The notes under the pieces are model-generated. The model did no database searches, was not told the origin of the DNA, and saw only the letters and a list, made by a program, of their open reading frames with translations. Both the position numbers and the translations under genes were made by a program. Of a stretch of 64,000 bases of DNA, positions 45,760 to 56,022 are shown piece by piece (positions within the stretch are counted from its first letter, which is position 1; each line of letters starts with the position of its first letter). Origin of the DNA: Syncephalis plumigaleata (lineage: Eukaryota > Zoopagomycota > Zoopagomycetes > Zoopagales > Piptocephalidaceae); the NCBI GenBank assembly GCA_025201365.1, contig JAIXMF010000020.1, positions 186,001 through 250,000 on the forward strand, written 5' to 3'.

Positions 45760-46078
45760 GCAGTAAGTAACAATCCACAATAATCCACCATAATCATAAC
45801 CATACTAATCCATTACGATTACAGAACAAGACAAGGACATCATCAAGTAGATATTATAGGTATTCAAGTCAAGAATGGATTAGTGCAAGACCCTTTAGTG
45901 TCCATGTCATTCAAGTTATTATTCCTTGGACCAAGAAATATATCTACAAGATCATTCAATCATTTATTGAATAAATATGTCGTATTCTGACCATTATACT
46001 AGTGATACAAATGTAGTTGATTATTCATGTAGATGAAACTACCTGCTACTAACAACTGCCATTCTACACGATAGTTGG

Positions 46079-46211
46079 AGCAGTGGCTGGTAAAAAGGAT
46101 GCACGAGAGATCATGATACAGGGTGACCATGTAAACAAAGTCAAACGGATACTGGCAAGCTATAGCATTCCTGAGCATTACGTCGAGGTGGATAACAAGA
46201 GCAAGAAATAA
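46079..46211 (+). pseudogene. Orphan exon resembling the C-terminal SUI1 domain of eIF2D/TMA64
   Basis: After a splice-like acceptor (ACGATAG) a short frame reads VGAVAGKKDAREIMIQGDHV, then NKVKRILASYSIPEHYVEV and DNKSKK before TAA. The series I-QG-(N/D)xV-x-L-x-(Y)x-(I/L)P-x-(H/Y)-(I/V) followed by a lysine-rich end resembles the C terminus of eIF2D/ligatin-type SUI1 domains, which bind tRNA/40S subunits. I find no upstream exons for the rest of such a protein between 45.9 and 46.1 kb, so it looks like a gene fragment or a last exon separated from its gene. It lies just after the micro-exon gene. Confidence 0.4.
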
Positions 46212-47518
46212 TACAAGTAGTACACGTTTGCATCTCGATAATCAATCATGACCATGATGCTTTATTTTGTCCTAGTATACACTTGTGAACACTCGTTTGT
46301 TTACTCGTTTGTTTACTCGCACGTTCAATAATCACGTAACTATTACCGTGACACTCATAGACGATAGTAATGCTCGTTAATGCACACACTCGTTTATTGC
46401 TTTTTATTCTTTTATTCGTTCTCTGACCATGCATACACCTCTACAACTCATGCTTTTCCTCTTACTTCACTTTCGTTTACAGTCATATACAGGCTACGCT
46501 TAGCTGCAAGCGTATACTACTTGTCTTTGTGTTGTTCTCGGTCGGTCGTCTTATTCCCGTCTAGTCTGCCGCTTTGCCACTGACTACTTGTCGAATATGT
46601 TGATTGTATGTCGCGTACTCGTATTTTGTATCGCTACTCGTCGGCAGCCTCACTCCAATCTGTATACTCTGTCATAAACACACTTTGCTTTTCACGCTGT
46701 GTAGTATTTGGTTCTTTATCCGTTGTCGATCAACGTGGCATATACCCCACTGGGTCTTTCATACTGGTCTATCCTCTATTCAGTTCTCTCTTTCTCGCTC
46801 CCTTGTCTACTTGCTTGCGACACTTCCTTGCCCTCACTCGTGTATTTCTATTATTTCATGCCGTGCTCTTTATTCACGACGTTTGCTTGCCGCATTGTAC
46901 CACTTTATTCGCGTTGACTTGCTGATCATTGCTTGTAGTATGTGGGGACACGTACGCATACGTAACACTCGCGCTATGCATTAGGCGCCACGCTTGCTTG
47001 TTAGCATACAACGTCTCCACTCGCTGCTTTGCATTACTTACTCGTGATTTATAACTATATATGCAAGTACGCGGTACTCGTGTTAATTACTAGCCAATGC
47101 TGTTTGTTCCTCCAATTGCGACATCTATGCGTAACGAACACTATGCCTTCTACTTGTGCGTTGTGAAAGTACGCGTACATACATAATATCCGCGCTAACT
47201 ACTATCCATTACGTCGCTTAGCACTTTGTATTTGTAGTGGTACTGTATGACATTGTATTCCATATTGTAAATGTGTCGAGGAAATCCTATATGATGGCTA
47301 TATCTTTATTTGCATAGTACATATCAATAGCTAGCATGGCACTAATAGAGGGTTGCTTTATTAGCAATAAAGCACTATTGATTACTTGTACAGTTTGTTG
47401 ATGCATAATCTCTTTACATGATCTCATTAACTACCGTTTGTTATGCTCTTTAATGATGACAATTTATTTATTTATTTTTAATTTAAATCAGTAATGCACA
47501 TTAATAACCTATGAAACA
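46212..47518. other. Pyrimidine-rich island 3 and gene-free DNA
   Basis: About 46260-47060 has the same C/T-rich character as islands 1 and 2 and shares a stretch with 40.47-40.55 kb (TTACCGTGACACTCATAG / TTACCGTGACGCTTGTAG). Open plus-strand frames (46604-46984 and overlapping ones) look compositional. 47060-47518 is AT-rich with nothing recognised. Confidence 0.5.
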
Positions 47519-49561
47519 TTATCCAAGTACAATATTTGCCGATAAACTACGCGTCTCCATATCGTCCGATACACTGTCTTCGTCGGCTTCATCATGAGAG
47601 GCGATGACCGATGACAAACCAAAGGTAGATGCGTCGAATATAGATTGAGCTAATAGACGATGATTATTACCATCGGGAGATAAGCTCAATGATCGTCCGC
47701 GATGCTTACTAGCACCAATGGCCGGTGCCGTGGATGTCGTTGATGAAGAAGGAGTAACGAGTAGAGGTAGCGCAGACTTTATCGTAGTCACTGGATCGTC
47801 TTTTACTTCCGTATCCTTCTCCTCCTTTTCTTCTTCTTCTTCCTCTTCTTCGGCTAATGTGATAGCCGAGTAACGATGATGCGAAGAAGCCATTGATTTC
47901 CGACGACCGCTTAGTGCGTTGGGTGAGCGTAATGATGTTGATAAATAGGTTCCTTGCTCTTGCTGTTCGAACAAGGTGGCCGCTACTGTAGATGTGGTTG
48001 GCGTAGATGTTTGTGTAGCTGCAGTGGATTCTACTATTTTGTCTTCCGGTAATAATAGTGGCATTCGTTGATCGAAATAATGCTGATGATGATAATAAAG
48101 ATGCTGTGGCGAATAAGACATACCTGACATGCTATAGGCGGCGATTTCTGGTAAGCGCATACCAGTAGCCACACTCATACTGGCCGCTCGACGTCGTCCA
48201 TAGATTGTATCGGTATGGTATATGCTTGAGCTAGTGGGATCTGTTGTTACACTGAGTAAAGATGGATCGTTGTAGTCCGCTAATTCGCGTGGCTGATTGA
48301 ATGGATCTGCCATAGCTAATAGTGGATCACTTCTATCGTGGTCGTAGACGAGGGAGGCAGTTGGCGGTGCGGATGACGAGCCTTGCGCCTCTTTAATAGT
48401 TGCGCCATTGTTAGTCGCGAGTTGCCAAGCCATCAGACTATTTGCTAATTGTTGCGGGTTCTGTGCGCGATCAGATGATGCTGCCCACGACTTGCAATTT
48501 CTATGCTTATCCACTCCCGACACACCGCTAATAGAGCGTCTTGTATGGCGTGCTGGCGGCAATGGTCCCTCCCATACGACTGGCTTAGATTCGGGCGTTG
48601 ATTTTTTCGAGTTGAGATTTAACTGAGGATTATTGGCGTCATTTGCCGCGAGTAAAGAAGAGTCGAACATGTCCTTCGACAATGATTGAGATCTTGTGTT
48701 AGGCGAGGCTGATGGAAGTGGCAATGGTAAGGGCTCGGTTGGCACTCCCGATGCATCTACTGTTTCCGGAGATGCAGACGACAAATGAAGCGACAACGAT
48801 ACCGATGCTGGTGGTGACGATGGAGGAATGGTGGCTGTCACGAATTCCAATGGTGTAGCTACATCCTTGGTTATATCGAGACAGGTGGCAGACTGTTGTT
48901 CGGTTGCTGTAGGCCAGTTCATGGGCACATGGTCTACAACGTCGAATCCTTGTCCTCCATTCAAGCAGTAGTGCTGTTGATCATTGCAGACACCGCTGCT
49001 GTTGCTATCGACATCGCTGGCGCTTTTATCCTCCAACTCCAATGATGATTTTGCCGATACATTGATTGCTTCGACGCCAACATTACCGGCTGAAGCACCG
49101 ATGGCTCCCGCCTCAATAACATCGGTCACCCAATTAGCAATACGCAGGTAGGCATCGCGTTCCGCTTGAGATCGATTGCTGTTAATGCTGACACCTAGCA
49201 CAAACTCCCAACCTCGCTGGAATCCAGACGGAGTGGTTCGCCTCCAGTAGCGTTTCTTACTTGATTGCGACGGCTTGGGCATATCGTCGTGATCCCATAA
49301 ACACCAGCCAAATCGACGTGATCCCTGAGCGAAAATACTCGATTTGTTTTCTTTCCTCGGTTTGTCCTCCTCCAGTGGTAGTTGAATACTATCCGCTAAC
49401 GGCATATGATGCGGCAAATGCGGAGAATGTGGCGAATACGTAGCCGATCCATGTGGCGTAGTAGTCAGCAAGACGGATAGCCGCGACGATCGACCACGCT
49501 TCCGAGTGGGAATATAGCTAGAATCCCTCGGATAGCGCGACTTGGACGCTTTGGCCCCCAT
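47519..49561 (-). CDS. Large disordered protein with N-myristoylation-type start, function unknown
   Basis: A 680-residue single-exon frame. It begins MGAKASKSRYPRDSSYIPTR: Gly2 with Ser at position 6 is a canonical N-myristoylation context, and the basic residues after it would favour membrane binding. One ordered-looking segment, SQAERDAYLRIANWVTDVIE, is helical; FGWCLWDHDD and GWEFVLGVSINSN are other conserved-looking islands. The rest is Ser/Thr/Pro/Asn-rich with RSLS-type sites, an acidic run of Glu (EEEEEEEEKEEK) and a C-terminal acidic segment. I recognise no domain. It may be a peripheral plasma-membrane scaffold, but this is inference from composition. Confidence 0.65.
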   Translation of the reverse strand: MGAKASKSRYPRDSSYIPTRKRGRSSRLSVLLTTTPHGSATYSPHSPHLPHHMPLADSIQLPLEEDKPRKENKSSIFAQGSRRFGWCLWDHDDMPKPSQSSKKRYWRRTTPSGFQRGWEFVLGVSINSNRSQAERDAYLRIANWVTDVIEAGAIGASAGNVGVEAINVSAKSSLELEDKSASDVDSNSSGVCNDQQHYCLNGGQGFDVVDHVPMNWPTATEQQSATCLDITKDVATPLEFVTATIPPSSPPASVSLSLHLSSASPETVDASGVPTEPLPLPLPSASPNTRSQSLSKDMFDSSLLAANDANNPQLNLNSKKSTPESKPVVWEGPLPPARHTRRSISGVSGVDKHRNCKSWAASSDRAQNPQQLANSLMAWQLATNNGATIKEAQGSSSAPPTASLVYDHDRSDPLLAMADPFNQPRELADYNDPSLLSVTTDPTSSSIYHTDTIYGRRRAASMSVATGMRLPEIAAYSMSGMSYSPQHLYYHHQHYFDQRMPLLLPEDKIVESTAATQTSTPTTSTVAATLFEQQEQGTYLSTSLRSPNALSGRRKSMASSHHRYSAITLAEEEEEEEEKEEKDTEVKDDPVTTIKSALPLLVTPSSSTTSTAPAIGASKHRGRSLSLSPDGNNHRLLAQSIFDASTFGLSSVIASHDEADEDSVSDDMETRSLSANIVLG

Positions 49562-51762
49562 GTTGCAAATACGTGTCTGGTCTTACTCTAACCAAAGCGA
49601 TATGCAGCGCACAGCGCTTGAAACGATTCTAATATAGCAAAGAGGATTTTTAAAAGGTACTGAAGTGAAAAGCGCAAAAGCTATCGTGCACACACAACTA
49701 GAATGCACGATATATGGATTGGTTATGATGCCAATCGTCTAAGAGAGAGAAAGAGAGAGAAAGAGAGAAAGATAATAACAATAGTAATAAAAAAGGAAAG
49801 CAAATAAATGAAATAACAATATATATATTATTGGTGTAAACCTCTATGATAATAATGAAGTGATACTAACGACAGATAGGAGAGCAGTAATAGTGATTCT
49901 AATGGTTGTAGTGGTTGTATAATAGTAGTAATGACAATATAGCGGTATAATAGTAGTAGTAGGAGTAGTAGGAGTAAACGTCGAACAACTATACTAAGTC
50001 TAAAAAACGTAAAGGAAAGTGGAAAAAAGAAAGAGATGGTAAAGCGACTACACGTGCGGATGTGTTACCTTGGCGAGAAATAAAAAGGATTGGAATCAAA
50101 TGTTATGTCTGGCCAAAATAAGTAAGTGTCAATGGACGAGGATGGCTGCTGGATTAGCTAGTGGCATGCGATGCGATACCACGAGGAGGAACAGGTTCCA
50201 AGGCAAGTGGGCGTAATAGTAGCGTGCGTGGTTGTGATAGAATAATGCGCAGATTATACACTCACCACTGCCACTGCCACCACACCAACACTACTAGTTG
50301 CACTCTTCACTTGCACTTACTTGCACACGTACACGTACACACACGCACACACACACTTGAATATAAATGTGGTTATACCTTCTCCTGATTTCCTCGCGTA
50401 ACATACAACCTGTTAACCGCGTGGCCACCACGTGAATAAACCAGAGTATGGTTGTAAAAGAGTGGATTGATTGGCAAGCTATTCGATAATAGCCACTAGA
50501 GTACACAAAGAGGTGATCGATGTACGACTAGTATGGTAATGATGATGATGATGATGATGGTGATCACTAGCTCATTGATGGATGAACCACCTACTGTGTG
50601 TGCGTGTGTATGGGTTGTGTTGTGTTGTGTGGTGCACGCACTACGAGTGTTTACTAATATGGGATAAGAAAAGTCCGAATCACTATGACAACGAGCTATA
50701 GAATATGCAGAGAGCAAGAGAGAGAGAGAGAAAGAGGTACGCACGCACACGCAATAATGTCCACACGTTTAGTCACTACCAGAATAGTGTTAGTGGTTAG
50801 AGTGGCACTCGAGTCAGTCTATTCGTGCCGTGCTGTCACCAGTATGATAGTAAGTGTATATCGTGAGCTCTATAAACCAAGTGACTACACGCTATACTAA
50901 TAGGAGAATAGGTGATAATAACGGTGTTAAGGAAAAGAAAAGTAAATGACTACGGGATTAGATTCAGCGACAAGTAATGTAGAAAGAAAAAACACGATAA
51001 AGCAGGCTCAGTCGTGTATAGGATAAACACAGCGCTGAACCAAACAGTAAATATTCTAGGTTGAATAAAGTAAAGAAACGGAAAAGGTGTCAATGTTTAA
51101 GCACCTCCACAACGACAATAGTATTAGTAGTAGTAACAATAAAGATAATAATAAGATATAATAGAAAATGTCAAGTAGAAAAAAGAGTGAAATGCCAATT
51201 CACGGTACAAGAACACTACCAAACACTACGCATACACACATGCACACACGAGGCAGTGCTACAATTCATAAAGCAATGTCTACAATTGACATCCGTGTTT
51301 AATGGGGTAGATGACTGAAACACCATCTTCTCCTATCACTGCTATTATCACTGCTACTGGTGCCATTCCTTTCCATTGATTCGATTCATAGATTGACGTA
51401 AAACCCGATCTACCACAATGTACAGCGGAGCTTAACGTGTCAAGTTGAGTATGAATCAGTAGATGTCACATTTGTTGGCTGACTTGAGATTCAAGTAAGC
51501 AAGGACAACATGCAGCTTTATTTGCCACGTCGTCCTCTTCCTCTACTCACTCTCATTACCAAGCATAAGGTCCTGTATCGTATGCACGTTTGTTTGCACA
51601 AATCGATTTATTATTATGCTTAATATCAACTATAATAAAGAAAAACCATGTTGCTACATCATGTCAAGGCTGTCAAGGCAAATATGGCCTTGAGTCCAAG
51701 CATCATCATCATCATCATCTCATCTTGACACCGTGTACAAAACAGCAACCACAACCACGATC
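49562..51762. other. Gene-poor region with simple repeats
   Basis: About 2.2 kb upstream of the myristoylated-protein gene and downstream of RNase H1. It holds a GA-rich run (49741-49770), AGT/AGGAGT triplets (about 49950-49980), a CACA/ACAC stretch (about 50325-50360), ATG triplets (50540-50560), a GAGA run (about 50707-50732) and a CAT triplet run (about 51698-51720). Small open frames are compositional. No tRNA or other RNA gene was recognised. Confidence 0.45.
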
Positions 51763-53027
51763 CTACAATAAGACTTGATTCTGTTTGATATGGCGTGCCT
51801 TCATCGCTCCATTCACCGCCAACCTATCGGCTGCTTCATTACCTTCGATGCCAATATGAGCACGTACATGTGTCTAATATCCCGTTGTCATCATCAGTAG
51901 TAGTAATAGTACTGGTTGGTAGTCATAAACTACTTACCATTTTAACGGGTGACGTATGGGCCATGAGCAGTTCATCCAATCGACGGAATAGATCATCGTT
52001 CATGACCGGTTTACCATCGGATTTACGCCAATTACGCTGCTTCCAGTTACGAATCCATGAATTTACCGCTAATTGAATCATAGACACATTAATGATAATC
52101 ATAGTAGATAGTAGCCTACACTTGATGCACTCTTACCATTGACAACATACGCACTATCTGTACGAATCTCAACAGGCTGATGTACACCCGCAGTCTCTAG
52201 GGCACGAATAACCGCCTAATTAAATCGAGTAGATCATAGGTAAATAAAGGGCGCTTTAGAGAATGCTAATAGTAATCTAGCATTGACTTACTGTTATTTC
52301 TGCTCGTTGATTTGTTTGTACCGCTCCAGCTAATGGCTCACTAATATTGCTAATCACATACGCTCATTAGATATTAACTATGACATATATTTAATAGATG
52401 GCTGCTTACCGTGAATCATTTGCGCCAAAATAAACACCTACACCGGCAATAGCATTTTGTTGTCCATTACTTAATCCGCTGCCATCAGTATAAATAACAA
52501 GATGATCTTGCTTCTTATCATCAATGGTATCTAGCGAGACTTTCTCATTCGTACGCTTTACACTGCTACTTAGTTCGAGTTACTCTATCGTTATTTATTT
52601 CTACTTACAAGTAAAGGGTTCAAACTGTTCAGCGAGGCAGTCGTAGCCATTCGTTTCTGTGTCGGCCGTTGATATGGTTTAGCGCGTATTTTTGCCGCTA
52701 TGATTGTACGATCGTTCCTTGTTGGTAGATTCCCAGCTGACGGATTAGCAACAGTAGCAGCAGTAGTTCTTGTCGCTGTTTGCGATAATCCTTCCATAAA
52801 CCGTTGCGCTTCATTGGCCGAATCAAAGCGTTTGAATACGGCGTTGGGATAGCCGTTCACTTGTGCCTTACACTCATCCCTGTCCGCGGTTTATACATGT
52901 CCATTACTACTACTTTCTCTCTCTTGTCGAGTACACTCTCCTCAACTTACCACGTATTGTAGACACCTTTTTGCCGTCCATTTCTCACTGCATAATACCC
53001 TACGCCTTTTGTGCGTTGCTTAGGCAT
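51763..53027 (-). CDS. RNH1: Ribonuclease H1
   Basis: Cleaves the RNA strand of RNA-DNA hybrids. The start at 53027 gives MPKQRTKGVGYYAVRNGRQK then GVYNTW, the hybrid-binding domain, completed by QVNGYPNAVFKRFDSANEAQ and RFMEGL. A Thr/Ala-rich linker follows. The catalytic domain shows LVIYTDGSGLSNGQ (Asp 1), QRAEIT (Glu), EIRTDSAYVV (Asp 2) and HVRAHIGIEGNEAADRLAVN (His and Asp 4), so all four carboxylates and the loop His are present. The block WIRNWKQRNWRKSDGKPV fits the basic handle region. About six short introns. The usual GHSG is AHIG here, a mild departure. Confidence 0.93.
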
Positions 53028-53200
53028 ACTATAAACGCGACAATGGCGTAGCGTATAAAATAATAAACGTGGAATGTTGAAAGAGAGAAAGGCGAAAACG
53101 ACAAACTAAAAAACGTACACCAAATAGAAAGCGAAGAATAAAGAAAGGCAAATACATTCATACACGCGTATATATACAATCATACAATAGAATACTGTGT

Positions 53201-53832
53201 TTATTTCGTTTCTTGTACTGACGTCGAGATCTTGACCGGTTGTAACGGTTGCTCACCGGTATTGCGCGTTTCTGACGATGTATTCGATTCATTCTCTGCT
53301 AGCTTCGTCTCTGCGTGCCATTGAAGCCATTCCTCATCCTCCCATACTATGACAAACCGTATTAGTGTTCCGTATATCGGTGCACTGCTACTAACTTACT
53401 GGGTCTATCGCGGAAGTCGCGATGTCGCATTGGTTTGGCCATGGTCACTTTGATGGTGCGTCCGTACAATTCGGATAGATGCATGTTATCTAGTGCTGCT
53501 TGAGCATCGGTCGATTCAACGAATTCTACGAAACCAAAACCACGATGTCCATGACCTACGCGCATAAGCAAGTCATCAGTATGTATAGATACGTAGACAC
53601 GCGCATATACGACCATAGTTCTATGTACTAACCTTGCTTAGGATCAGTTGGAAGTTCCACATCAACAATCTCGCCAAACGGCAAAAATGCCCGATACAAT
53701 ACTTCCTTATTCACTTGCTCGTCGAAACCGCCTTGAGATAGAATACAAGCCAACGTGTTAGTTCATGCTCAAATAGCCAGTACGCGCGCAATACTCACCT
53801 ATGAATAGGGTGGAGCGTGTTTTTGTGCTCAT
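53201..53832 (-). CDS. RRM protein related to the N-terminal part of cyclophilin E (Cyp33)
   Basis: A single RNA-recognition motif: [33 protein letters not shown], the RNP1 block [10 protein letters not shown] and [16 protein letters not shown]. It is followed by [15 protein letters not shown], which mirrors the segment just after the RRM in cyclophilin E (PVWSDDDWLKK). In animals that protein continues into a peptidyl-prolyl isomerase domain. Here it ends after a short acidic Ser/Thr tail (SVQETK, stop at 53201), about 150 residues in all. The start at 53832 gives MSTKTRST. Three short introns. Probably a spliceosome-associated RNA-binding protein; loss of, or separate coding for, the isomerase domain is inferred. 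Confidence 0.85.
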
Positions 53833-54278
53833 GATGTATTCGAACAATAAAACGATCTAGACGAAGGAAAAAGTATGAGGCGTAGTGAATAAGGCGTAAA
53901 CAACAACAACAAATAAAAATACGTACCACTTTTATTCTGTTAACATACTAGAACGCTTTCTTTCTATTCCATACGTTAGTCTCTGTACCTCTGTTGGTTT
54001 AGAGCGCCGTTCTTATAGGTTATAGAATATAATGAATAAATTGCCGTGATTACGAGGAAATGCGCTATTAAACTGGTAAATTAGCAATGAAATAAAGATT
54101 TCTACACGATAACAGGTGACAAGCTGATGTAACTATCTATAACTATGATAACATGCATTATATGCTAACTGGTAGCATGTACAAGCAGTAAAAAAGCTCG
54201 CCGCGCCCGCGCCGCTCATTTTTTGGCCATTTCAGATCTTTCAGATTGACTAATCAATTTTTGCTTGCATTTCTGTGA
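53833..54278. other. Intergenic stretch upstream of the RRM gene and tRNA
   Basis: About 445 bp. It carries the RRM gene promoter. A GC-rich patch (CTCGCCGCGCCCGCGCCGCTC, about 54197-54217) stands out in AT-rich surroundings about 60 bp before the tRNA. Confidence 0.4.
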
Positions 54279-54350
54279 GCCCGGTTAGCTCAATGGTAGA
54301 GCGTGAGGCTTTTAACCTCAAGGCTGTGGGTTCGAGCCCCACATCGGGCG
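54279..54350 (+). tRNA. tRNA-Lys (anticodon TTT)
   Basis: A 72-nt cloverleaf without intron. The acceptor stem pairs GCCCGGT with ATCGGGC (one G-T). D arm contains GCTCAATGGTAGAGC. The anticodon stem TGAGG/CCTCA closes loop CTTTTAA, so the anticodon is TTT and reads AAA/AAG Lys codons. T arm GTGGG-TTCGAGC-CCCAC is perfect. Internal promoter boxes A (TAGCTCAATGG) and B (GGTTCGAGCCC) fit the consensus. The discriminator base is G, CCA is not encoded, and TTTT tracts just after it would end RNA polymerase III transcription. Confidence 0.96.
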
Positions 54351-54701
54351 TTTACTTTTGTTTTGCTTTTGTATATTTTTACTTGCTCTTTTTGATAGAT
54401 CGAAAGCAAAGAGCATTATTCCATTATTTTACTATATAATGGTTGCATCGATGAGTGCATTCGTACAAAGCAGTAGGTGTGTTGTCCACGTGTACGGACA
54501 TATACCAACATGACCAACAAAGCATTTATCATGTTGCATGTATGCAACCTGTTATCTGTATTATAAGGCCTTGCTCTGACAAAGAAAACAAATCATACAC
54601 GATGGTATAAATGAATACCGGGAGTATTGTTGTTGTTGGTTCTCCTCGTTACTATTTGTTTTTGTTCTAGCATTATTTCTCAAGTTACACTCATCAAAGT
54701 T
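54351..54701. other. Intergenic stretch between tRNA and hydrolase gene
   Basis: About 350 bp, T-rich after the tRNA (polymerase III terminators), then promoter region for the hydrolase. An in-frame extension upstream of 54702 is hydrophobic and starts without ATG, so I do not include it. Confidence 0.4.
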
Positions 54702-55933
54702 ATGATGTCTATCAAGGGTGTGTTCAAGGTTACCGATCGTAGTACAGGAAAGCCGGTACAAATAGCGTATGAAATACATGGCAATGGACCGAAACATGTT
54801 GTATTACTTTGTGGTACTTGCATAATTTGATGGATATCACCGTTAATTGAGATGCATGCTAATGCACATAACATAGGATTGAATACATCGCGCGAATGGT
54901 GGATCCTCCAGGCTGATTTCCTCGTTAAGCACGACTATCAAGTGTTGACCATTGATAATCGTGGTGTCGGTGAATCAGGTACGTATAGATGAAGGAAGCT
55001 ATGTTTACACCTTGGTACTAATAGTAATAATGTCGCTGCTATTAGATGTGCCCGATGGCAATTACACGCAAGTATTAAACGCTATACTACTCATCAATTA
55101 TACTGCATCATCTAACCAAATGGCACAACAGCATTAAGAGTATGTCCGAAGATACCGTACAATTGCTAGATCATCTCAACTGGAAGTCGAATAATCATGT
55201 GGCCGGTGTTAGTATGGGCGGTATGATCGGGATGCAGCTGGCCAGTGACTATCCCGGCTATGTGGTATCGCTTTGTCTCGTTAGTACTACCGCGAAATGG
55301 CAGCCAACACCCGTAAGCAATAGATCTACCATTTAGTATTGTAGTTACTTATTATTAATGTATATTTGATATAGGTACCAGGTGCACTGCCCCGTAAATT
55401 AGATCCGTCCAATCCACAACAGGACATTAATATGATCCTTATAGAGTATCCAAAGGTTCGTCCACGAATGAATAGCTGCAACATGAATGATTTATTATTA
55501 TTGACATAATAGACCTGGCTTGAGGGCAGGAACAAGTATAATCCACGGCAAACAAATAGGGAGTATATACTCAAGGTAAGACATAACAATATACACATAC
55601 ACACATGCACTAATGATGTCTGTAAAGCTCTACCAAACTCGTCTGTCTAGCAGTAAGCCTCAGACACCGCAAGGATACGAACGACAATTATGGGCAGTGG
55701 AGCATCATGAACTAGGCGAGAATGGTCTTAACCGCATTGCTCAAGCTAACTTTCCCCTATTGGTGTGCACAGGTGATCAGGATCCGATTATCGCATCATC
55801 CAACTCGATGTACCTCGCTAAAAGACTAAGGGCTCCGTTGGAACTGTTCAAAGTATGCGGTCATGCTATTTGTATACAGGAATCGGATCGTTTTAACGCA
55901 TTATTACTAAAACATTTCTGCGCACGCAAGTAG
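54702..55933 (+). CDS. Alpha/beta hydrolase
   Basis: The start at 54702 gives MMSIKGVFKVTDRSTGKPVQ. Then IAYEIHGNGPKHVVLLCG (oxyanion region), LNTSREWWILQADFL, YQVLTIDNRGVGES, the nucleophile elbow VAGVSMGGMIGMQLASDYPG (Ser in GxSxG), LPLLVCTGDQDPII-like acid region (FPLLVCTGDQDPII) and KVCGHAICIQESDRFNALLL (catalytic His). The Ser-Asp-His triad is thus visible. About five short introns; some middle exons, around 55045-55140, are less certain. Substrate unknown; general resemblance is to fungal lipase/esterase-like hydrolases. It ends about 90 bp from the convergent carnitine acetyltransferase stop. Confidence 0.85.
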
Positions 55934-56022
55934 CAATAAATAGAAAGGTATACATCATTATCGGCTTTATTCATTATTAGCAAGTGTCATTCTTGTTACA
56001 GTGTAGTGTGCTATCGCAATAA

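Noticed and set aside
46380-46984. Overlapping plus-strand frames of 67-126 residues
   Set aside because: Compositional openness in the third pyrimidine-rich island; several frames open together.
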